Positions 57,777 through 64,000 of a stretch of DNA of 64,000 nucleotides are shown here, piece by piece. Position numbers and translations under genes: made by a program. The stretch is from Boletus sp. NGJ. Taxonomy: Eukaryota > Basidiomycota > Agaricomycetes > Boletales > Boletaceae. The notes under the pieces were generated by a model. That model ran no database searches and was not told the origin of the DNA. It was given only the letters and a program-made list of their open reading frames with translations. Each line of letters begins with the position of its first letter. Positions within the stretch are counted from its first letter, which is position 1. The stretch lies in NCBI GenBank assembly GCA_019096195.1, contig JAGTXK010000054.1, positions 124,001 to 188,000 on the forward strand. Direction: 5' to 3'.

Positions 57777-59327
57777 GAGATCAAGAATGTCGTAATTTTC
57801 GGAGAGACGGGCGTGGGCAAGAGTTCCCTCATCAACCTGATTGCTGGTGAAAAGATTTCCAAGACTTCCAGTAGTGCTGTCGGATGCACACTCGGTTATA
57901 AACGTCACCTGTTGAAACTAGGTGATCAGCGTTTCGCTGTATGGGATACCGCGGGGTTGGACGAAGGTACTCAAGGAACCGTCCCTGCTGAGGAAGCGGA
58001 GGCGTATCTCAAGGAACTCCTCCACGATCTGGCCAAAGCGAGCAGCATCGACTTGCTCATCTACTGCGTGCGTGGGACGCGAGTCCGATCTGCGTTGCTC
58101 ACGAATTACCACCTCTTTTACTCCGCGATCTGCAGGAAGAAAGTTCCCATCGCCATCGCGATCACAGGACTCGAGAATCAAGAGGGAAACATGGATACGT
58201 GGTGGCTCAAAAACGAGAAACAGTTCTCGGTGCTGAAAATGTATTTCGACAACTATGCTTGCGTGACGACGCTTGAGTCTTCCATGGAGACCGCCACTCT
58301 GAAGGAAAGACGCAGGATATCAAGAACAGCACTAATCAAGATGATCACGAGCACGTGTCGCACCGAGCAATGGATGCCAACTGAACGCAGCTGGGTCGAC
58401 ACGGCATTTCCGGACATCCGTACCATATTGTCTCCAAGGAACGGGCACGGGGTTCACATAGCCAACGTCATCATGTGCGATGTCTCTCGACACACTCCCA
58501 TCGGCCAAACCGCCATAAAGCGTTCCGTCACCTTTCACAACCCTATCACCCTATCGCTATCTTTCACCCGGCCGATGAGCCTCCGCAGCCCAGTATCGGT
58601 CCTGAATGAGAAGTCACAAAGCAAACTTCCATTTGATGAGGCTATGAAATGCACACCAGATCGCCTATTTCGCGTCTACCAGGTTCCACGGAGACAGACT
58701 TCGCTCTGGGGAAAGGAGGAAGAGATGAAGAAGGATATGGTGGTCAAGCGCGGAGCAGATCTGCTTATCTTCTGCGTGGAGAAAGGGCGCATTGACCGTG
58801 AAGACGTCAAATTGCAATGGGATTATTTCAACCTCACCTACGGAGGTGATCTTTCCCCACAGATTGTCATAGTAATCGGAGCCACAGATCAACGGTCGGC
58901 GGAGGAATGGTGGAACGATGCAATCGGTGGAGTCGTCACGAAGCCCGGCGATCCTTCCATTGCTTATTGGCCCATAAACGACACAGCCGCTGGAGCCGAG
59001 GCCCTAAAAGGACGATTGCGAGACCTCATAAATGCTTGCTGTATTGATTGCAGTAAAGTAAACTTCACAGGAGACAAGCAAATATTCAGGCACAATACCT
59101 CACTTCGTTTGGATAAGAGCTCAATAACTCTGTGGATGAGACCATTGGCGAAGAACAGTAAGATGGACGTGCCGGTCGTTGACCAGGATATTTTGACGAA
59201 ATGGGGTGTATGGGAACACATTTCAGTTGGGAGAAATAAGGTAACTTCTAGATCGAATACGGTACCCCGCACCTTTACTAGTAAGGACGATCAGGTGCAG
59301 AATCTTTTCCGTCCATCCTTGTCTTGA
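57777..59327 (+). CDS. AIG1-like GTPase with a second, degenerate G domain (5' exon not located)
   Basis: The main exon is open for about 516 codons. It begins after an acceptor (ACCTAG) with EIKNVVIFGETGVGKSSLIN (P-loop), then RFAVWDTAGLDEG (DxxG), LLIYCVRGTRVR and IAIAITGLENQEGNMDTWW. The second half repeats the fold: HIANVIMCDVSRHTPIGQTA sits where strand 1 and the P-loop should be, LFRVYQVPRRQT where DTAGLDE should be, ADLLIFCVEKGRIDRED aligns with LLIYCVRGTRVR, and IVIVIGATDQRSAEEWW with ITGLENQ...TWW. The nucleotide-binding motifs are lost in domain 2 while the scaffold is kept, so it is a pseudo-GTPase by sequence. The start codon lies in an upstream exon not identified. Confidence 0.78.
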   Translation, partial: EIKNVVIFGETGVGKSSLINLIAGEKISKTSSSAVGCTLGYKRHLLKLGDQRFAVWDTAGLDEGTQGTVPAEEAEAYLKELLHDLAKASSIDLLIYCVRGTRVRSALLTNYHLFYSAICRKKVPIAIAITGLENQEGNMDTWWLKNEKQFSVLKMYFDNYACVTTLESSMETATLKERRRISRTALIKMITSTCRTEQWMPTERSWVDTAFPDIRTILSPRNGHGVHIANVIMCDVSRHTPIGQTAIKRSVTFHNPITLSLSFTRPMSLRSPVSVLNEKSQSKLPFDEAMKCTPDRLFRVYQVPRRQTSLWGKEEEMKKDMVVKRGADLLIFCVEKGRIDREDVKLQWDYFNLTYGGDLSPQIVIVIGATDQRSAEEWWNDAIGGVVTKPGDPSIAYWPINDTAAGAEALKGRLRDLINACCIDCSKVNFTGDKQIFRHNTSLRLDKSSITLWMRPLAKNSKMDVPVVDQDILTKWGVWEHISVGRNKVTSRSNTVPRTFTSKDDQVQNLFRPSLS

Positions 59328-59847
59328 TGAAGTATGTTGGATTCTAGCAGCACATTGGTAGTAGGATTGTGATAGCTTTGAACACTGCATGTACAGTAAG
59401 TGTGGTAGGACTCACTGAATGTACCACTCCCCTTGGTCTCCACTGGCAATAGTCGTAACTCCGTTTCACAAGGACAGAGACCACAGACATTCATCATCAC
59501 GGGGCCCCTTCCACCCACATTCTTCTTGGAGTAGCGCAAGACTTGTGTCCACATACTCCTGGTAGGCTTCAACCTCGCAAGGGGCGTCGACGATTGGTGC
59601 AATAGTGTTCGGCAGATGGCAATGCTGTATGTCGTAAGACGAGGAAGGCGCGGGGTGACTTAGAACACACAGACAGAGCCCCTTGTGAGGGCCGGGGACG
59701 ACGACTTCGATTATTTTATCCCCTCAGTACAGGCCGAGCTATATACTATCGCGCTATTGCAAATGGACGACTCAGATGTATAATCCAAATCCCTAATGGG
59801 CGGTCGCTATCCTCCAACACTGTAATAACGGACCGCGGCATTCGAAG
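59328..59847. other. Intergenic region
   Basis: No supported gene between the double GTPase and the next plus-strand frames. Confidence 0.3.
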
Positions 59848-60699
59848 TTGGATGCAAAATGCAAAAGAAAACTGGTCCGTCGATTCAACTCGGACTTGAT
59901 ACCACGCTTCACGGTTGACGATGCCCGCAAACTCTGGGACAGCATTGAGAACGAGTCTAAATGGGTCCCCACTTTTCTTCATTGCGGACCTTTCGACTAT
60001 AGGTTGGAAGCCTTCCCTCTCAAGACAAAGTGTCGAGGCTCCATCATCTTTGGATCCCAGTCGTAATGTACTGCGTGTGGCATGCCTCTCTCGACCAACG
60101 GTTGTCAGACGAGATTCGTGGTCGACTTATACGCGAGGACAAGTATGCAGAACACCTGAGATCAAACTTTTTTGATGAAGTCCTCGAGTACTGGTATCGG
60201 CCCGGTACTAAATTTCTGACGAATGAAGAACCCACTCGCCAAAACTATCCACTTCATTCATGCTACCTTGCCAGTTTTCTCGTGATCATGTTCAACCAAA
60301 TCTTTCTTAGGCCTACAAATTTTTTTTTGCGGTTTGGTTGACGGAGTGGAACCTGGACCCTACGACGTTTGGTAAGTGCATAACCACACTCGTTTCGGGC
60401 ATACTTGATAGCTGTTTGGGGTGAATATCGTCTGACACAGATCGGGAGAAGTGGGCCATGAAAAGTTCTATCCATAAGGCTCTCTACGGCGCCTTTCCAC
60501 CTGCTGGCACAGAAGAGTGCAAGCGTCTGTTAGAGGAAAACAGACTTGCGCGGATCTCCAACACACCCTCCGTGGAAATTGATTCCTCTAGCTGGTCTCG
60601 GTTTGCCTCGAGCTTCGTAGAAACCACGAACGGCCGTCGGTGTCATTCTGCTATACCTGCCGTACCCTCTCGGCCAGATAGCGATGAGAGGTATGTTTA
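59848..60699 (+). pseudogene. Hypothetical gene, possibly frameshifted
   Basis: Protein-like frames in order: FTVDDARKLWDSIENESKWV, HASLDQRLSDEIRGRLIRED with LRSNFFDEVLEYWYRPGTKF, then AVWLTEWNLDPTTF, which splices in phase to DREKWAMKSSIHKALYGAFP. Two joins are doubtful: near 60030-60066 no intron explains the frame change. Near 60282-60330 either a 29-nt intron or a one-base error in a T9 run is needed. It may be a gene with very short introns or a decayed copy. No domain recognised. Confidence 0.35.
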
Positions 60700-61223
60700 G
60701 GGCTTTGCAATCGATTCAGCTAACACTGTAACAGTGATCCTCGTCATAGTACCGAAGAAACGTAGGTTGATGATCTGAGTCGTCGTCGAGATACTATCAG
60801 GAATGCGTAAATGATCCCATTGGTGAGAGAAAGCTGTAGTGCAGCGCGACTGTTTTTGTCTTTGGGTGTCGGAGTGAGTATGAAGGGCGAAATGGATGGA
60901 TTGAAGATACGATCGACTGTCACGCTCTGGTTTATTTTGAACTTCAGTCCCGGGTGAAATATTCAGTAGATTCCGCGATGAAATCCATCCGTGTGTAGTT
61001 TTCTCTCGTCAGACTTGTACCAGTCAACGTCGATGGCGGCGACTCTGGTCCTGTTCCAAAACGGCGCATGCATCGATTCTGAGATCTCAACGTTAACCAT
61101 TGCATACAGTACAACATGGACTTGAAACATTACATATTAAACAATGTATATACTGTATCCTACAGCACTACTCAAGCATTTAGTCGTAACGGCGCAAGCG
61201 CCAATCTTCTCACTCATCCATCA
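60700..61223. other. Intergenic region
   Basis: Between convergent units; no gene seen. Confidence 0.3.
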
Positions 61224-62794
61224 TCATAACCTTGATAACTGGGACTTGATGAAGTTAACAGTCTCTGCGCTCGACGGACGCTTAGAGGGACTGGAATCCC
61301 AGCACGTCTCTATAAAATGCCACAGCACGTCTGAGATAGCTCTGCCATCCCATCCAGGCTCTCGAGAGGGCCGGTTGCCACGCGCAATCATAATCACGAT
61401 CTCAGCGACCCTTTGAATCCCATGGAACGGCATTTTGCCGCTCAGGGTCTGTAAGAAACGTCAATGACGCACGAGGACCATATGAACACAAGGATCGAAC
61501 TTGGAGCATGATGCTTCCGAAAGAGTAGATGTCCGCTTGTTGGCCCGACGACTGCGATGGGGGCGTGCCGTCTTCACGCCTATCGATCAGCTCAGGAGCT
61601 GCCCATCGAACATTCCCCGGCGAGGAAATGCCAGAAGCCATTGTGTCTGAAACTTGTTCGAATAGCGCGGAAAGCCCGAAATCGGAAAGACGCGCCCGTC
61701 CATTCTTGGTAATCAAGATGTTTGACTAGTCAACGGGGGATGAGGTTCTTCATAGGAACTAGATTCGAGTGTGGGTAACGTACGCCGCTAAGGTCACCAT
61801 GTATTATGTTACGAGAATGCACTAGCCAGCAGTTGATGAAACTGAGTGAAACGAGCGAGAGGCGAGAACCCACAATACTGCAGACCATCTGCAATGTTGC
61901 TAAGCTGCGGATCGATTTATACAATTCAAGACTGGCAGTGTTTTATCAACATACCAGAGTCATTCTTCTGTTCAGATCAAGTTCTGTTTCGAACTTTTCC
62001 AGGTATTCGGACAGTGTGCCATTATCTGCCCATGGGCAAACAAAGGCAGCAAATGGTCCGAATCCCATTGTAGTGCCGTACAGAGGCAAAACGTTTGGAT
62101 GGTCGAGCCCAAACCAAACGTTGCGTTCCTGTTCAATTGCCTGGAAGAGGAATCAGCAAGGAAATCACAACAGCCCTTGAGCCTGAACGCCCATCACCTT
62201 TCCCTTGACCAGGAATTCTTCTTTATTCGCAATGCCAGGTCGAACGACCTTGACAGCCACCTGTAGCATTCCAATAGTGAGTATTATTTGCTGGAACGGA
62301 TGCGTATCAGGAGGACGCACCCTCTCGGGAGGCGACTGCTTATATAGCAGCTGACAACTCCAGACATCGCTGAAGCCGCCATAGGCCATAGGATACGTAT
62401 GCATCCTTACTATCCTATCGGTGAGGTCCTCGACACCTTTCGCACGCCTTTCTGGGACCGTCGTTTGGGTATGACCCCGAAGTAGATGGTGATGGAATGC
62501 CTCCCAAGAACGGGAGATGCCAGTTCCGACACCCCGCACCTCCAGACGGCAGTGGAGCGCCGCCCCCTCGTGCAGTTTATAGTCCCATCCGAAAGTGAAT
62601 GATGTGAAAGCCAAGACGACCTCATACTTCTCGTAAGGAATGTGAATGTGAATGAAGGCGCTTGACATGTTCGATGGATCAAAGGGAGGGCAGAAAACAC
62701 TCAGCATACTTTGCTCTACTTGAACGTTTAAATACCACGTCGGGGGAGCTATGGCACTCCATCCAAGAAGCTCCGCTGTCGAGAATGTTGCCAA
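61224..62794 (-). CDS. TKL-type protein kinase
   Basis: N-terminal part (MATFSTAELLGWSAIAPPTW ... YKLHEGAALHCRLEVRGVGT) without a recognised domain. The kinase begins YPMAYGGFSDVWSCQLLY (Gly loop), VAVKVVRPG (Lys), ERNVWFGLDHPNVLPLYGTT, SRNIIHGDLSGVNILITKNG (catalytic loop HGDLxxxN) and ARLSDFGLSALFEQ (DFG), then GNVRWAAPELI and ADIYSFGSIMLQ. It ends WHFIETCWDSSPSKRPSSAE. Catalytic residues are intact. Several introns of about 50 bases. Same broad group as the kinase at 40226-42534. Agaricomycetes carry large expansions of such kinases, mostly with unknown roles. Confidence 0.8.
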
Positions 62795-63187
62795 GCTGTC
62801 GTAAACTGGCGGGGATTACTGGCTACCTGCCAACGCCGCCCAGAAATTGAGATGAAGATTTGGAGGGCGGCGGTAATTTGCGTCTTGATGAGCCCTCCAA
62901 ACGACGTTCCTGGCGTGCCAAAATTCTCATACTTACGGGCGCCGAGCTCCAGTCCAACTGGTCACACAGTATAGTCACGGTATGTCACGAAGGACGAGTT
63001 CATGCTCTGCCTTACTTTCATGATGCTCATATTTCATCTGAGGGAAAAGCAGGTAAACAGAAGTATCAAGCAAAAGCATGGACATTGAGACAATTCGTGT
63101 ACTGCCAAATTCCTGCGGGAAACCTCAACCACAATCGAAAATTGAGTGCACGTCCACCTGCTCCAAGCTATAGAGAGGGCGGCAAGC
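62795..63187. other. Intergenic region upstream of the kinase
   Basis: Separates the kinase start from the S0 stop, both on the minus strand. Nothing else is seen. Confidence 0.35.
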
Positions 63188-64000
63188 TTAATCCCATCCG
63201 CTGGCTGCTGCTGCTGCTTCCTGACCCCAGCCCGATGTGGGCTCTGCTGACCAATCGGTCGCTGGTGCAGGCTCTGCGGCCCAGTCGAGGGCACCTGATA
63301 AATTTTGAGATAGCATCCAACTCAGGTAAACACGCTACTTACCGCCATCCGCGACAACCAAGGCGGGGTTGATAGAACCTGGTTGAGGGGCAGGTGGAAC
63401 ATCCCATTCTGAAAGAGCGGCTTGGCCTTCTGGCTCGGCAGCAGCGAGCTTGGCCTGGGCCTCCTCCTGTTGTTGCCTCTCCACCTCTTCGGGGTCACGG
63501 TAAAAGAACATGTCCACCATGACATTCCAGCCATCGGGCGTGCGGGGAATGGTCCCACGCAACCTGAGGACTTCCCGTGCGAGCATCCACCAGATCAGAC
63601 CGATAGAGTGGCGCGTCTTGTTGTTTGTGGGAATCGCGACATCGACGAATTTAAGAGGGGCGTCAGTGTCGCAGAGTGCAATGACGGGGATGTTGACATA
63701 TGATGCCTCGCGAATAGCCTGGTGGTCCACGCGAGGGTCGGTAACGACAATAAGACGGGGCTCCTTGAACGAGCGGGTGATGTAGTTGGTGAAAGAACCG
63801 GGGGTAAAACGACCAGCGATGGCCTGAGCTCCGGTGTTGGCAGCGAATTTCAAGACACCACGATGACCATAAGGACGCGCAGAAATAACACAAACGTCAT
63901 GTGGGTTCTCGACGGCAGCGATTACACGGGCGGCGAATACAAGCTTCTCCCAGGTTTTTCCGATGTTGATAACATGAATTCCTTTGCAACAGAGCCATCG
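63188..64000 (-). CDS. RPS0: 40S ribosomal protein S0 (uS2), 5' end outside the window
   Basis: Component of the small ribosomal subunit. The visible part runs from [20 protein letters not shown] at the window edge through [60 protein letters not shown] and [20 protein letters not shown], all hallmark stretches of the family. A short last exon (63188-63299) adds the Trp/Ala-rich acidic tail ([16 protein letters not shown], ending ASGWD) typical of S0/RPSA. One intron separates it (GTAAGT...ATCAG). An intron end appears near 63985. Confidence 0.95.

Noticed and set aside
62860-63372. 170-codon plus-strand frame
   Set aside because: Runs antisense through the S0 last exon and has no motif.

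Overview
This window is nuclear DNA of a filamentous basidiomycete, most likely an agaricomycete. Genes lie on both strands and are split by many short introns (about 30-85 nt, GT...AG with CTGAC/CTGAT-like branch points). The gene families fit that lineage: a degenerate Ty3/Gypsy element with TGTAAC-ended LTRs, a Zn2Cys6 regulator with its zinc cluster at the C-terminus, TKL-type kinases, AIG1-like GTPases whose G4 motif reads ITGLEN, and a divergent G-alpha. The mix recalls Cantharellales such as Rhizoctonia/Ceratobasidium, but that is an impression and was not tested. No CRISPR, operon or tRNA was seen. Most gene extents below are spans from start to stop with introns inside.

Region 1 (1-10.9 kb) is a repeat-rich accessory block. 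It holds a dead Ty3/Gypsy 5' end (LTR plus frameshifted gag, minus strand), a 242-bp foldback element, and a very large palindrome. The palindrome arms (about 2247-5906 and 7234-10912, roughly 3.7 kb each) flank a 1.3-kb spacer. Each arm carries a copy of the same multi-exon gene, facing away from each other. I do not recognise the family. The protein appears to contain an internally duplicated domain. The copies are almost base-identical but carry different single-base indels. The spacer contains an older direct copy of the gene's upstream region.

Region 2 (10.9-29.7 kb) is mostly conserved housekeeping: glyoxalase I, a membrane-anchored methyltransferase-like protein, a nuclear low-complexity protein, a Chk2/Cds1-type checkpoint kinase (TQ cluster, FHA, kinase), a Zn2Cys6 regulator, signal peptidase subunit SPC3 and a glycerol-3-phosphate acyltransferase. 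A stretch at 19.0-22.1 kb has no gene I can support.

Region 3 (32-37.9 kb) is a degradative-enzyme block on the minus strand: a class 3 lipase starting only 43 nt after the stop of an intact GH18 chitinase, followed upstream by two progressively decayed chitinase relics.

Region 4 (38-54 kb) holds a securin-like protein, a zinc-finger/TKL kinase, the GATOR2/SEACAT subunit Mio (SEA4), a probable membrane protein, a divergent G-alpha and the nucleolar GTPase NOG1.

Region 5 (54-64 kb) holds a hypothetical gene, a divergent pair of AIG1-like GTPases (one with an added second G domain that has lost its nucleotide-binding motifs), a hypothetical gene or pseudogene, a second TKL kinase, and the 3' part of ribosomal protein S0 (uS2), cut by the window edge.
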